The notes under the pieces: generated by a model
What the model was told of the DNA's origin: nothing
Databases searched by the model: none
What the model saw: the letters and a program-made list of their open reading frames with translations, nothing else
Made by a program: the position numbers and the translations under genes
DNA from: Alphaproteobacteria bacterium
Lineage (GTDB): Bacteria > Pseudomonadota > Gammaproteobacteria > Burkholderiales > Burkholderiaceae_C
Length of the DNA stretch: 64,000 nucleotides
Direction of reading: 5' to 3'
Assembly: GCA_030054175.1 (NCBI GenBank)
Contig: JASGCM010000007.1
Location: 1-64,000, forward strand
Shown here: in pieces, positions 39,922 through 49,710 of the stretch
Layout of the letters: every line of letters starts with the position of its first letter
Numbering within the stretch: the first letter of the stretch is position 1

Positions 39922-41169
39922 TCAAATAACGCCCTCTGCTCGAAGGCTTTCGATGCGATCCGTGGTGTAGCCCAACTGGGTCAAAATTTCTTCGGTGTGC
40001 TCACCCAACAGAGGTGAGCGCACCACTTCGGTCGGACTGTCCGACAGCTTGATGGGGTTGCCCACGCTGAGGTACTTGCCTCGCGCGGGGTGCTCGACTT
40101 CGACAATGGTGCCGGTCTGGCGCAAGGACTCGTCAGCGACGATCTCTTTCATCGACAAAATCGGCCCGCACGGAATGTCGTACTGGTTCAAAATCTCCAT
40201 GGCCTCGTACTTGCTCTTGGTCATGGTCCATTTTTCGATGCGGGCGAAAATGGGTTTGAGGTGCAGCAAACGCGCCGGCGCAGTGGCGAAGGCATCGTCG
40301 GTGAACCAACTCTCTTCGCCAATCACTTTGCAAATGGCAGGCCACACCGCCTCTTGGACGATGAAGTAGATGTAAGCGTTCGAATCGCTTTCCCAGCCTT
40401 TGCACTTCAAAATTGAGCCCGGTTGACCACCGCCCGATGCGTTGCCGGCACGCGGCACGGTGTCGCTGAACTGGCCATCAGGGTATTGGGGGTACTCTTG
40501 CAGCACTCCGTTGCGCTCCAAGCGCTGCTGGTCACGCAGTTTGACGCGACACAGGTTCAGCACGGCGTCTTGCATCGGAGCCAAAACCTTTTGGCCACGT
40601 CCGGTCAGGGTGCGCTGATACAAGGCGGTGACGATGCCCAAAGCCAAATGCAAGCCCGTGCCGCTGTCGCCGATCTGGGCGCCCGAGATCATTGGCAAGC
40701 CGTCTTCGTCGCCGGTGGTTGATGCGGCACCGCCGGTGCACTGGGCGACGTTCTCATACACCTTGCAATCCTCGTATGGGCCAGGGCCAAAACCCTTGAC
40801 CGAGGCCAGAATCATGCGCGGGTTGATCGACTGGATGTGCTCCCAAGTGATGCCCATGCGATCCAGGGCCCCAGGGGCAAAGTTCTCGACCAACACATCG
40901 CACTCTTTGATCAGGCGGTCGAGCACCTCGCGGCCAGATGCCTTTTTGGTGTCCAGCGTGATCGATCGTTTGTTGTGGTTGAGCATGGTGAAGTACAGGC
41001 TGTCCACGCCGGGGATGTCACGAAGTTGTCCACGGGTGGCATCGCCCACCTTGGCGCGCTCAACCTTGATCACGTCAGCCCCGAACCAGGCCAGCAACTG
41101 GGTGCAGGTGGGGCCCGATTGGACATGGGTGAAATCGAGGATGCGTACGCCTTGTAGAGCTTTGGTCAT
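39922..41169 (-). CDS. frc: formyl-CoA:oxalate CoA-transferase, divergent copy
   Basis: Class III CoA-transferase that moves CoA from formyl-CoA to oxalate. The 415 residues fit the Frc fold: [27 protein letters not shown] near the start, [20 protein letters not shown], catalytic Asp168 in AQIGDSGTG and the glycine loop ASGGGQPG. The residue matching Trp48 of Oxalobacter Frc is Gln, as I recall for E. coli YfdW. It diverges from the classic enzyme more than the other copy ([16 protein letters not shown] segment, AS for AG before GGGQ). It is joined to the formate dehydrogenase genes with an 8-bp gap. Confidence 0.88.
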   Translation of the reverse strand: MTKALQGVRILDFTHVQSGPTCTQLLAWFGADVIKVERAKVGDATRGQLRDIPGVDSLYFTMLNHNKRSITLDTKKASGREVLDRLIKECDVLVENFAPGALDRMGITWEHIQSINPRMILASVKGFGPGPYEDCKVYENVAQCTGGAASTTGDEDGLPMISGAQIGDSGTGLHLALGIVTALYQRTLTGRGQKVLAPMQDAVLNLCRVKLRDQQRLERNGVLQEYPQYPDGQFSDTVPRAGNASGGGQPGSILKCKGWESDSNAYIYFIVQEAVWPAICKVIGEESWFTDDAFATAPARLLHLKPIFARIEKWTMTKSKYEAMEILNQYDIPCGPILSMKEIVADESLRQTGTIVEVEHPARGKYLSVGNPIKLSDSPTEVVRSPLLGEHTEEILTQLGYTTDRIESLRAEGVI

Positions 41170-41356
41170 GATGGTGCCTTTTCAGGTGAGGTTCCGATGC
41201 CCATATTGTCCAATGCATTCAATTTCCAGGGGAAACCCTAGTTTTATGCGCTAAAAGCCCTGAAAAAAAGCCGAACCCAACTTGGCGTCGAGTCCGGCCA
41301 CACGACCTGTTGCATCCAGCCCGCCAGCGCCTGGTCGCTTGTGCGGGCAGCGGACA

Positions 41357-42625
41357 TCAGACCGCTTTTTTGCTGTGCATGGCCTTGATCTGATCGGCCG
41401 AGTAGCCCAGCTCGACCAACACCTCGTCGGTGTGCTCGCCCAGCAGCGGAGAAGCCGTGACTTCCGGCTTCATGTCCGAGAACTTGATCGGGCTGCCCAC
41501 GGTGTAGTAGCTGCCACGCACCTTGTGCGGCACCTCCACGATCGAGCCGCTCATGCGCAGCGACTCGTCACGCAGCAATTCTTTCATCGACAACACCGGA
41601 GCGCAAGGAATGTCGAACTTGCGGAAGATGTCGACGGCCTCGAATTTGGTCTTGTCAGAGATGAACTCTTCAATGGTGCGGAAGATGTCCATGATGTGCG
41701 GCTGACGAGCACGCGGGGTGGTGTAGTTGGGATCGGTTTTCCATTCGGGTTTACCCAAAGCGTCGCAAATGGGTTCCCAAGCGTGGCCCTGAATGGTGAA
41801 GTAGATGTAAGCGTTGGGGTCAGTCTCCCATCCCTTGCACTTCAAAATCCAGCCGGGCTGACCGCCACCGCCAGCGTTACCGCCACGGGGAACGGTGTCG
41901 CCAAACGACTCGTGCGGATACTGGGGATACTCTTCCAGATAGCCCACACGCTCAAGGCGCTGCTGGTCGCGCATTTTGACGCGACACAGGTTGAGAACGG
42001 CGTCTTGCATGGACACGGCCACTTTTTGACCCTTGCCCGACTTTTGACGACCGATGATGGCGGTCAAAATGCCAATGGCCAGGTGCATGCCAGTGTTGGA
42101 GTCACCCAAGGCAGCAGCAGAAATGGTGGGCTCGGTGTTGCCGCCCTTCCACCAGCCGGTGGTCGAGGCCGCGCCACCGGCGCATTGGGCCACGTTCTCG
42201 TAGACCTTCAAGTCTTCGTAGTGGTGGCCTTCGCTGAAGCCCTTGACCGAGGCCAGGATCATGCCAGGGTTGAGCTTTTGAATGTATTCCCAGGTGAAGC
42301 CCATGCGGTCCAGAGCACCAGGGCCGAAGTTCTCGACCATGACGTCCGACTGCTTGATCAGCTTTTCCAAGACTTCCTTGCCCTCTGCGGTCTTGGTATC
42401 CAAAGTCAACGAGCGCTTGTTGCTGTTGAGCATGGTGAAGTACAGGGCGTCGGCATCAGGGATGTCACGCAGCTGGCTGCGGGTCACGTCGCCGGCGCCG
42501 GGACGCTCGACCTTGATGACGTCGGCACCAAACCAGGCCAACAGCTGGGTACAGGCCGGACCGGCCTGGACGTGGGTGAAGTCGATGATCTTGATGCCGC
42601 TCAGGGGCAGGTTATTGTTCGCCAT
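41357..42625 (-). CDS. frc: formyl-CoA:oxalate CoA-transferase
   Basis: The more canonical of two Frc copies. The 422 residues align closely with Oxalobacter formigenes Frc: [46 protein letters not shown], catalytic Asp175 in [11 protein letters not shown], and the loop [12 protein letters not shown] that shields the active site. The Trp48 position is Gln (RSQLRD). The ATG at 42625 has GGAGAG upstream; the frame continues 34 codons further into oxc without similarity. It follows oxc by 31 bp, so the CoA-transferase and decarboxylase are coexpressed. A 187-bp gap separates it from the second copy. Confidence 0.93.
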   Translation of the reverse strand: MANNNLPLSGIKIIDFTHVQAGPACTQLLAWFGADVIKVERPGAGDVTRSQLRDIPDADALYFTMLNSNKRSLTLDTKTAEGKEVLEKLIKQSDVMVENFGPGALDRMGFTWEYIQKLNPGMILASVKGFSEGHHYEDLKVYENVAQCAGGAASTTGWWKGGNTEPTISAAALGDSNTGMHLAIGILTAIIGRQKSGKGQKVAVSMQDAVLNLCRVKMRDQQRLERVGYLEEYPQYPHESFGDTVPRGGNAGGGGQPGWILKCKGWETDPNAYIYFTIQGHAWEPICDALGKPEWKTDPNYTTPRARQPHIMDIFRTIEEFISDKTKFEAVDIFRKFDIPCAPVLSMKELLRDESLRMSGSIVEVPHKVRGSYYTVGSPIKFSDMKPEVTASPLLGEHTDEVLVELGYSADQIKAMHSKKAV

Positions 42626-42656
42626 TTGGCTTCTCTCCTTGGTGTGAAAAGGTTGA

Positions 42657-44384
42657 TCAGGCGGTTTTCTTGGCCGCAGTGGGGTTGAGGGAGGTGATGC
42701 GACCGCTTTCGGTGCCGGCGGTCTCATCGATGACTGCGTTGATCAAGGTCGGACGTCGGCTGCGGAAGGCTTCATCGATGCCTTGACGCAACTCTTCGGG
42801 CGTGGTGGCGTAGACACCAACACCGCCGAAGGCGACCATCATCTGGTCGTAACGGGCGTTCTTCACGAACACGGTGGGAGCGACGTCGGGGCCACCGGTG
42901 GGGTTGACATCGGTGCCTTTGTAGACGCCGTTGTTGTTCATCACCACGATACAGACTGGAAGGTTGTATCGGCAAATGGTCTCGACTTCCATGCCTGAGA
43001 AACCGAAGGCACTGTCGCCTTCGATGGATAGCACTTGTTCGCCGGTTTCGACGGCGGCCGCCACAGAGAAGCCCATGCCGATGCCCATGATGCCCCAGGT
43101 CCCGACATCGAGGCGCTTGCGAGGCTTGTACATGTCGACGATGCTGCGTGTGAAGTCCAGGGCGTTGGCCCCTTCGTTGACCAGCACGGTATCGGGCTGA
43201 TCGCGCAGGACATCGCGCACCACGGCCAGAGCGCTTTGGAAATTCATCGGACTGGGGTTCTTGGCCAAGGTCTCGGCCATCTTCGCCACGTTCTTGGTGC
43301 GACGATCCGCTATCGCACCGATCCAGTCTGCGGGCGGCTTGGCCCAGTTGTTGCCGATACCGGCCAACAGGGCGGAGACGCAAGAGCCGACATCCCCGAC
43401 CAAGGGCGCGGCGATGGGCACGTTGCTGTCGGCCTCGATGGGTGAGATGTCGATTTGGATGTACTGCTGACCACCCCAGGTCTTCGAGGTCTTGCCACCC
43501 CAGGTCTTGCCCTTGCCATGCGACAACAGCCAATTCAGGCGCGCGCCAATCAGCACAACCACATCGGCCTCGGGCAACACGTAGGAACGAGCTGCAGCGG
43601 CCGATTGCTCGTGGGTGTCGGGCAGGATACCCTTGGCCATCGACATCGGCAGGTAAGGGATGCCGGTTTTTTCGACCAATTGGCGAATTTCGTTTTCGGC
43701 GCGGGCGTAGGCAGCGCCTTTGCCCAACAAAATCAAAGGTTTTTTTGCACCCTTGAGCAACTCCAGGGCACGCGCAACAGCCTCGGGGGCGGGAATCTGG
43801 CGTGGCGCAGGGTCCACCACCTTGATCAGCGATTGGCGCCCCTCTTCTATCGGCAGGCTTTGAGTGAACAGCTTGGCGGGCAAATCCAGGTAAACACCAC
43901 CAGGCCGACCCGACAGGGCCGAGCGGATGGCGCGGGCAATGCCCACGCCAATGTCCTCTGCTTCCAGCACGCGATAGGCGGCCTTGCACAGGGGCTTGGC
44001 AATGGCCAACTGGTCCATTTCTTCATAGTCACCCTGCTGCAAGTCAACGATTTCACGCTCGGACGAACCCGAAATCAGGATCATGGGGAAGCAGTTGGTG
44101 GTGGCGTTGGCCAAAGCGGTCAGGCCATTGAGAAAGCCGGGAGCCGAGACAGTCAAGCAGACGCCGGGTTTTTGAGTCAGAAAACCAGCGATGGCGGCGG
44201 CGTTGCCGGCGTGCTGCTCATGGCGGAAAGAAATGACGCGCATCCCGGCGGCCTGGGCCTTGCGGCACAGATCGGTGATGGGGATGCCAGGCAAAGCGTA
44301 AATGGTTTCGATGCCGTTGAGCTTCAGACCCTCGATCAGCAAATGGAAGCTATCGATTTCCGCGACTTGTATTGAATCAGTCAT
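42657..44384 (-). CDS. oxc: oxalyl-CoA decarboxylase
   Basis: Thiamine-diphosphate enzyme that decarboxylates oxalyl-CoA to formyl-CoA. The 575 residues have the three ThDP-enzyme domains: the Pyr domain with the cofactor-activating Glu56 in [11 protein letters not shown], a central domain, and the PP domain with [15 protein letters not shown]...NNNGVYKG holding the Mg/ThDP site. APGFLNGL and [11 protein letters not shown] are typical of Oxc. The ATG at 44384 has AAGGA nine bases upstream. It diverges from a Crp/Fnr regulator, with an FNR-type box placed near -42 of a possible promoter. Confidence 0.95.
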   Translation of the reverse strand: MTDSIQVAEIDSFHLLIEGLKLNGIETIYALPGIPITDLCRKAQAAGMRVISFRHEQHAGNAAAIAGFLTQKPGVCLTVSAPGFLNGLTALANATTNCFPMILISGSSEREIVDLQQGDYEEMDQLAIAKPLCKAAYRVLEAEDIGVGIARAIRSALSGRPGGVYLDLPAKLFTQSLPIEEGRQSLIKVVDPAPRQIPAPEAVARALELLKGAKKPLILLGKGAAYARAENEIRQLVEKTGIPYLPMSMAKGILPDTHEQSAAAARSYVLPEADVVVLIGARLNWLLSHGKGKTWGGKTSKTWGGQQYIQIDISPIEADSNVPIAAPLVGDVGSCVSALLAGIGNNWAKPPADWIGAIADRRTKNVAKMAETLAKNPSPMNFQSALAVVRDVLRDQPDTVLVNEGANALDFTRSIVDMYKPRKRLDVGTWGIMGIGMGFSVAAAVETGEQVLSIEGDSAFGFSGMEVETICRYNLPVCIVVMNNNGVYKGTDVNPTGGPDVAPTVFVKNARYDQMMVAFGGVGVYATTPEELRQGIDEAFRSRRPTLINAVIDETAGTESGRITSLNPTAAKKTA

Positions 44385-44444
44385 GCTTAAATATCCTTGG
44401 GGATTTGGAGTGGGTTGGAGCCCTTGTTGATTTAAACTGGCGTA

Positions 44445-44487
44445 ATCGTAGGAGCGAGGCTTTGATTTCTCCATTGATCAAAGTCAA
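44445..44487 (-). promoter_or_regulatory. FNR-type box and putative oxc promoter
   Basis: TTGATCAAAGTCAA (44474-44487) matches the FNR/ANR box TTGAT-N4-ATCAA at nine of ten defined bases. A possible -10, TACGAT (44445-44450, minus strand), places the transcription start near 44438. The box centre is then about 42 bp upstream, the position used by activating FNR-family proteins. A second dyad, CTTTGAT and ATCAAAG with a 10-bp gap (44460-44483), overlaps the box. The box also lies 34 bp from the regulator's ATG. Confidence 0.55.
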
Positions 44488-44520
44488 CTTTTTCAAAATG
44501 CAGGGCTTTACGCAGGGACG

Positions 44521-45246
44521 ATGAGCCAATCCCCTTCACTTCCAGGTGGTCTTTCAGCCCCTTCCGGCGCCAAATCCTCGGGACCACTGGGTCACTTGCC
44601 CGAGGGCAAAGGCGTGCGTGGTAGCTCGGGTGTGAAATCGGTCGCTCTGGGACAGCACCCCGAGCGCAACGTGATCCGCCTGCAAGTCAAGCAGACCCCT
44701 CTGCTGTCGGGCTTGGACGTCGAATCGTTGCTGGAACTCGAGGCGATGCTGACCGTCGTCGATTGCCCCAAAGGCGAATACCTTTTGCATCAGGGTGTGC
44801 GCGACATGGAGCACTACTTCATCGTGGTGGGCTTACTCAAACGGGTGGTGGCCAACCTCGAGGCAAAAGAGATGATCCTGCGCTTTGCCGACGAGCGCGA
44901 GATGGAAACCAGTTATGCCGCCTGGTGTCTGGGCACGCCCACGCCCTACAGCATCGTCTCGATGACCAAATGCCGGGTCGCCAAATTGCCGATGCCGCAA
45001 TGGGTCGATTTTTTGCAGCGTCGACCGCAGGTACGCGAAGCCTTCGAGCGATATGTGATGAACCTGATGAGTGAAATCATGGCCCACACCATCACTCTGC
45101 ACTTGCTTGACGCCCCCGGCCGCGTTCACCGCTTCAAGCGAAAGCACCCCGAGATGTTCAACCGCATCCCTCAAAAAGAGTTGGCGGCTTACTTGAATTT
45201 GTCGGCCGAAACGCTCAGCCGACTCAAGCAGCGTGGCAAGATCTAA
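44521..45246 (+). CDS. Crp/Fnr-family transcriptional regulator
   Basis: The 241-residue protein has a poorly conserved 50-residue N-terminus, a cyclic-nucleotide-binding-type beta-roll (about 60-150) and a C-terminal winged helix-turn-helix (about 165-241, IPQKELAAYLNLSAETLSRLKQ). The recognition helix carries E-T-L-S-R, the E-xx-SR pattern by which FNR reads TTGAT half-sites. The N-terminal cysteine set that binds [4Fe-4S] in FNR is absent (only isolated Cys are present), so the signal is not oxygen via a cluster. The protein ends right after the recognition helix, without the usual wing extension. It is divergent from oxc and probably controls it and itself. Confidence 0.88.
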   Translation: MSQSPSLPGGLSAPSGAKSSGPLGHLPEGKGVRGSSGVKSVALGQHPERNVIRLQVKQTPLLSGLDVESLLELEAMLTVVDCPKGEYLLHQGVRDMEHYFIVVGLLKRVVANLEAKEMILRFADEREMETSYAAWCLGTPTPYSIVSMTKCRVAKLPMPQWVDFLQRRPQVREAFERYVMNLMSEIMAHTITLHLLDAPGRVHRFKRKHPEMFNRIPQKELAAYLNLSAETLSRLKQRGKI

Positions 45247-45391
45247 GGAAGTGTTACAAAACACGCTTCATGCAGGTTGCACCCAACATCGAGAACGGCT
45301 TGGTGTTAACCTTACGTATTAGGCGGCCTATGGGCCGAAGGTGCCTCAGTCTTTGGCGCTACCGACCTCTACATCCCCTGGAACTTTGCGC

Positions 45392-46516
45392 ATGCGACAC
45401 GCTTTTGGATTTCTCCCTCGATTCGGTCTGACCCTGTCCCTGGGGCTGTTGGTGGCTTGTGGCCCCCAATCTGGCTTGCCATCGGGCCCCGCCGGCCCAA
45501 CCGGCACCGGTGGCCCCCCGCCCGCCCCCGAAGTGAACGTGATTCGAGTCAGCGAGCGCACGGTCGATTTGACCACTGATCTCTCGGGCCGCTTGCAGGC
45601 GGTGCGAACCGCCGTGGTGCGCGCCCGGGTGGAAGGGGTGGTGCAACACATCCGCTACATCGAAGGCAGCGACGTGCGTGCCGGCACCCCCCTGTTCGAG
45701 ATCGATCCGCGCACCTACCGCGCCGCTGCCGAAGCGGCACGCGCCGAGGCTGCCGCCGCCCAGCAAAACTGGCTGCGCAACCAGGCCCTGGTCGAGGCCA
45801 AGGCCGTCAGCCAATTGGAATTCGACGCCTCACTGGCACGCCACAAACAAGCGCAAGCGACCTTGGCCAAAGCCGATCTGGATCTGGAAAACGCCTTGGT
45901 GCAAGCCCCCCTTTCCGGTCGCATCGGTCGCAGCATGGTGACCGAAGGCGCACTGGTGGGTCGGGGCGACAGCACCCCGATGGCCAGCATCGATCAGCTC
46001 GACCCGATCTGGGTCAACTTCAGCCAGACCGAAAGTGAATGGCAGGCCCTGCGACGGGCCATGGACAAAGGCGAATTGAAAGCCAATGCTCAGTGGCGAG
46101 TCCAATTGCTGCAAGCCGATGGCCGCCCCTATCCTTTGAACGGCCAACTGAAGTTGGCTGAGCGCACCGTCGACCCCAACACTGGTGCCGTCTTTTTACG
46201 TGCCGAGTTCCCCAACCCCAAGGGTGAGTTGATGCCGGGCAGTTTCGTGCGCGTTCGACTGGAACAGGCCAGCATGCCCGCTGCCATCACGGTACCGCAA
46301 CGCGCTGTGATGATGAACCCTCAAGGCCCCTATGTGTTGGTGGTGGGCGAAGGCGACAAGGTGGCTCCGGTACCGATCCAAACTGGGGCGATGAGCGGTG
46401 ACCAGTGGGTGGTGAAGTCGGGTTTGCAATTGGGCATGCGGGTGGTGGTCGATGGCCTGCAAAAGGCCCGGCCCGGCACTGTGGTCCGAGTGGTTGAATT
46501 GAACGTGGCGAAATAA
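45392..46516 (+). CDS. RND efflux membrane-fusion lipoprotein (AcrA-type)
   Basis: Periplasmic adaptor linking the inner-membrane pump to the outer-membrane channel. The 374-residue precursor has a lipoprotein signal with lipobox LVAC (Cys23), a lipoyl/barrel-sandwich half (VDLTTDLSGRLQAVRTAVVRARVEGVV), an alpha-hairpin (about 105-170) and the second lipoyl half with NALVQAPLSGRIG. A beta-barrel and membrane-proximal domain with VPQRAVMMNPQGPYVLVV completes it. The ATG at 45392 is chosen because the signal peptide begins there. It is first of a three-gene efflux operon with no adjacent regulator. Confidence 0.93.
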   Translation: MRHAFGFLPRFGLTLSLGLLVACGPQSGLPSGPAGPTGTGGPPPAPEVNVIRVSERTVDLTTDLSGRLQAVRTAVVRARVEGVVQHIRYIEGSDVRAGTPLFEIDPRTYRAAAEAARAEAAAAQQNWLRNQALVEAKAVSQLEFDASLARHKQAQATLAKADLDLENALVQAPLSGRIGRSMVTEGALVGRGDSTPMASIDQLDPIWVNFSQTESEWQALRRAMDKGELKANAQWRVQLLQADGRPYPLNGQLKLAERTVDPNTGAVFLRAEFPNPKGELMPGSFVRVRLEQASMPAAITVPQRAVMMNPQGPYVLVVGEGDKVAPVPIQTGAMSGDQWVVKSGLQLGMRVVVDGLQKARPGTVVRVVELNVAK

Positions 46517-46518
46517 GC

Positions 46519-49500
46519 ATGCTGGCCAAATTTTTTATCGATCGCCCCATCTTCGCCTGGGTGATTGCGATTTTCATCGTGATGGCCGGCACCTTGGCAC
46601 TGCGCAGTATGCCCGTGGCGCAGTACCCCCAGGTGGCGCAACCTTCGATTGCTTTCAACATCACCTACCCCGGTGCCTCTGCCGAAGCCATTGAACAAAC
46701 AGTCACCGCACTCATCGAGCAGGAGATGAACGGCATCGAGCGGCTGATTTACATGGAGGCCTCCTCCGAGTTGGGAACTGGCACGTTGACCTTGACCTTT
46801 GAAGCAGGGACCAATATCGATATCGCATCGGTCGAAGCGCAAAACCGCTTCAAGCGCATTGAAGCACGGCTACCCGACGATGTGCGCCGCTTGGGCGTGC
46901 CGGTCACCAAGCCCCAACGCAACTACCTGATGTTCGTGGTGCTGACCTCGAAAGACGACAGCATGAATTCGGTGGCCTTGGGCAGTTTTGCCGCCACCAC
47001 CGTATTGGACCAATTGCGCCGTGTCCCTGGCGTAGGCGAAGCCAACTTGTTCGGCACCGAGTATTCGATGCGCATTTGGCTCGACCCCTACAAACTGCAA
47101 TCTTTTGGCCTGGCACCCAGCGACGTGACGGCTGCGGTGCGCGCGCAAAACATCCAACTCGCCACCGGCGAGATGGGTCAAAACCCGGCCGCACCCGGGC
47201 AGCAGCTCAATGCCGTGGTGGTGTTGCGCTCTCGCTTGACGCGCACCGAAGAATTCGAGCGCATCTTGGTCAAGACCCAACCCGATGGTTCGGCGGTGTA
47301 CTTGAAGGACGTCGCCCGAGTGGAACTGGGTGCGCAAGATTACAACGTGTCGGCACGCATTGACACCAAACCATCGGCGGCCATTGGCGTGCGCGTCTCG
47401 CCCGCGGGTAACGCGCTCGATGTCGCCAAGGCGGTGCGCCAACGCATGAAAGAGTTGGAAACCTACTTCCCCGAAGGCATGGCCTGGGACGTACCCTACG
47501 ACACCTCACCCTTCGTCGAGATCTCGATCAAAGAAGTGGTCTACACCCTGTTGGAAGCCATGGTTTTGGTGTTCTTGGTCATGTGGCTGTTTTTGGGAAA
47601 TTTCCGTGCCACGCTGATTCCGGCCGTGGTGGTCCCAGTGGCCTTGCTGGGGGCCTTCAGCGGCCTGTACCTGCTGGGTTATTCGATCAACGTGTTGACG
47701 CTTTTTGCCATGGTGCTGGCCATTGGCATCGTGGTCGACGACTCCATTGTGGTGGTAGAAAACGTCGAACGCATCATGAGCGAAGAGGGCCTGCCGCCGC
47801 GCGAGGCCACCCGCAAGGCCATGGGGCAGATCGTCTCTGCCATCATCGGCATCACCTTGGTTTTGTGCGCAGTCTTCGTCCCCATGACCTTTTTTGGTGG
47901 CTCGGTCGGGGCCATCTACCGCCAGTTCTCCGTCACTCTGGTGCTGACCATGTTGTTATCGGCCCTCATGGCCTTCACTCTCACGCCAGCCATGTGCGCC
48001 AGCGTCTTGCGGCCGATTGCCAAAGGCCATGCCGCTGCCGAAAGCGGCCTCTTGGGCTGGTTCAACCGTGGCTTCACACGCACCAGCCATGCCTATGTGG
48101 GCGGCGTAAGGCGCATCATCAGTCGGCCCTGGCGATGGTTGGTGGTCTACGGCGTGATCTGCGCCACCACCGCCTGGTTGTTTCCGCGTTTGCCAGGCAG
48201 CTTCCTGCCCGATGAGGACCAAGGCTACTTCATCAGCATCGTGCAACTGCCTCCTGGCGCTTCGACCGAACGCACCCGCGAGGTCTTGACACAAGCCGAG
48301 AACTACTTCCTGAAACAGCCCGAAGTCGAACATGTGATTGGCGTGTTGGGCTTCTCGTTCTTTGGCCGAGGCCAAAACGCCGCCCTCGCCTTTGTCAAAC
48401 TCAAAAGATGGGACGAGCGCCCCAACCCCGACAACTCGGTGCAGGCGGTGATTCAACGTGCCAATATGTTCCTGTTCTCCATCAAGTCGGCCTTTGCCTT
48501 GGCGGTGAATGTGCCGCCCATTCCCGAATTGGGCGCGGTGGGCGGTTTCGATTTCCGCTTGCAAGACCGCTCGGCCCAAGGCCGTGAGGCCTTGCTGGAT
48601 GCCCGCAACATGCTCTTGGGCATGGCCTCGAAACATCCCAGCCTGGCCAGCGTGCGGCCTGAAGGCCAAGAGCCTGCGCCTCAACTGATGTTGGAGCTCG
48701 ATCGCGCCAAGGCCCGCGCTCTGTCCATCGATTTGGCCAGCTTGAACGAGACCCTGCAAGCCACGCTCGGCGTAGCCTATGTCAATGACTTCGTGCGTGC
48801 TGGGCGCATCTTGCGCGTGCAAATGCAGGCCGACCCCGAATTGCGCAGCACCCCTGAGAGCATTTTGAAACTGCCGGTGCGCAACACCCGGGGTGAATCG
48901 GTGGTATTGGGCGAGGTTGCGACCGCCCGCTGGTCGGTGGCACTGCCCAAACTGGACCGCTACAACGGCCTGCCTTCGGTGAAAATTTCGGGCACGCCCG
49001 CCCCGGGCAAAAGTTCTGGCGACGCGATGCTGGCCCTGGAGGAGATGGCCGCCAAACTGCCACCGGGCTTTGGCTTTGAGTGGTCAGGCACCTCGCTTGA
49101 AGAGCGGCTCTCGGGCAACCAGGCCCCGGCCCTGTTCATCGTCTCGATTCTGGTGGTCTTCCTGGCCTTGGCGGCCCTGTACGAGAGCTGGTCCATCCCC
49201 TTTGCCGTCTTGTTGGTGGTCCCCTTGGGGGTGCTGGGCGCGGTGCTGGCGGTCATGGCGCGCGGTCTACCTGACGATGTCTTCTTCAAAGTCGGCTTGA
49301 TCGCCATCATTGGACTGTCCTCGAAAAACGCGATCCTGATCATCGAATTCGCCCGCACGCTCAATGAGGCCGGACGCAATCTGAGAGACGCCACACTCGA
49401 AGCTTGCCGCCTGCGTTTTCGACCAATTTTGATGACCTCCATCGCCTTCATTTTGGGCGTGCTGCCCCTGGCCCTGTCCACTGGCGCAGGGGCCAAAGGC

Positions 49501-49710
49501 CGTCAGGCGCTGGGCACCGGGGTGATTGGGGGCATGCTGGGCGCCACAGTGTTGGCGGTGTTTTTGGTGCCGATCTTCTTCGTCATCGTGCGACGCATCT
49601 TCCCCGGCAAGTCCCAAGCCACCCCTGAAGTGGCCTTAGAGGCCCCGTCCTCGGACGGCAGTGAAACCGCCGAGTCGGGCAGCGCAGAACAAGGAGGTCC
49701 GCGTGGCTGA
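46519..49710 (+). CDS. RND multidrug efflux transporter (AcrB/HAE1 type)
   Basis: Proton-driven inner-membrane pump that extrudes hydrophobic or amphiphilic compounds. The 1063-residue protein starts MLAKFFIDRPIFAWVIAI, typical of HAE1 pumps. It has 12 membrane helices and two large periplasmic loops, the proton-relay Asp407-Asp408 in IVVDDSIVVVENVERI (same numbering as AcrB), and the TM10 Lys in GLSSKNAILIIEFA. The C-terminal 40 residues are an acidic extension. It starts two bases after the adaptor gene and overlaps the outer-membrane gene by eight bases. Confidence 0.96.
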   Translation: MLAKFFIDRPIFAWVIAIFIVMAGTLALRSMPVAQYPQVAQPSIAFNITYPGASAEAIEQTVTALIEQEMNGIERLIYMEASSELGTGTLTLTFEAGTNIDIASVEAQNRFKRIEARLPDDVRRLGVPVTKPQRNYLMFVVLTSKDDSMNSVALGSFAATTVLDQLRRVPGVGEANLFGTEYSMRIWLDPYKLQSFGLAPSDVTAAVRAQNIQLATGEMGQNPAAPGQQLNAVVVLRSRLTRTEEFERILVKTQPDGSAVYLKDVARVELGAQDYNVSARIDTKPSAAIGVRVSPAGNALDVAKAVRQRMKELETYFPEGMAWDVPYDTSPFVEISIKEVVYTLLEAMVLVFLVMWLFLGNFRATLIPAVVVPVALLGAFSGLYLLGYSINVLTLFAMVLAIGIVVDDSIVVVENVERIMSEEGLPPREATRKAMGQIVSAIIGITLVLCAVFVPMTFFGGSVGAIYRQFSVTLVLTMLLSALMAFTLTPAMCASVLRPIAKGHAAAESGLLGWFNRGFTRTSHAYVGGVRRIISRPWRWLVVYGVICATTAWLFPRLPGSFLPDEDQGYFISIVQLPPGASTERTREVLTQAENYFLKQPEVEHVIGVLGFSFFGRGQNAALAFVKLKRWDERPNPDNSVQAVIQRANMFLFSIKSAFALAVNVPPIPELGAVGGFDFRLQDRSAQGREALLDARNMLLGMASKHPSLASVRPEGQEPAPQLMLELDRAKARALSIDLASLNETLQATLGVAYVNDFVRAGRILRVQMQADPELRSTPESILKLPVRNTRGESVVLGEVATARWSVALPKLDRYNGLPSVKISGTPAPGKSSGDAMLALEEMAAKLPPGFGFEWSGTSLEERLSGNQAPALFIVSILVVFLALAALYESWSIPFAVLLVVPLGVLGAVLAVMARGLPDDVFFKVGLIAIIGLSSKNAILIIEFARTLNEAGRNLRDATLEACRLRFRPILMTSIAFILGVLPLALSTGAGAKGRQALGTGVIGGMLGATVLAVFLVPIFFVIVRRIFPGKSQATPEVALEAPSSDGSETAESGSAEQGGPRG

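Noticed and set aside
42772..43989. A 405-codon frame overlapping oxc on the same strand.
   Set aside because: Arg-rich shadow of oxc in another frame, with no family similarity.
44521..45246. Calling the oxc-adjacent regulator FNR.
   Set aside because: The recognition helix is FNR-like, but the N-terminal cysteine cluster needed for the iron-sulfur sensor is absent.
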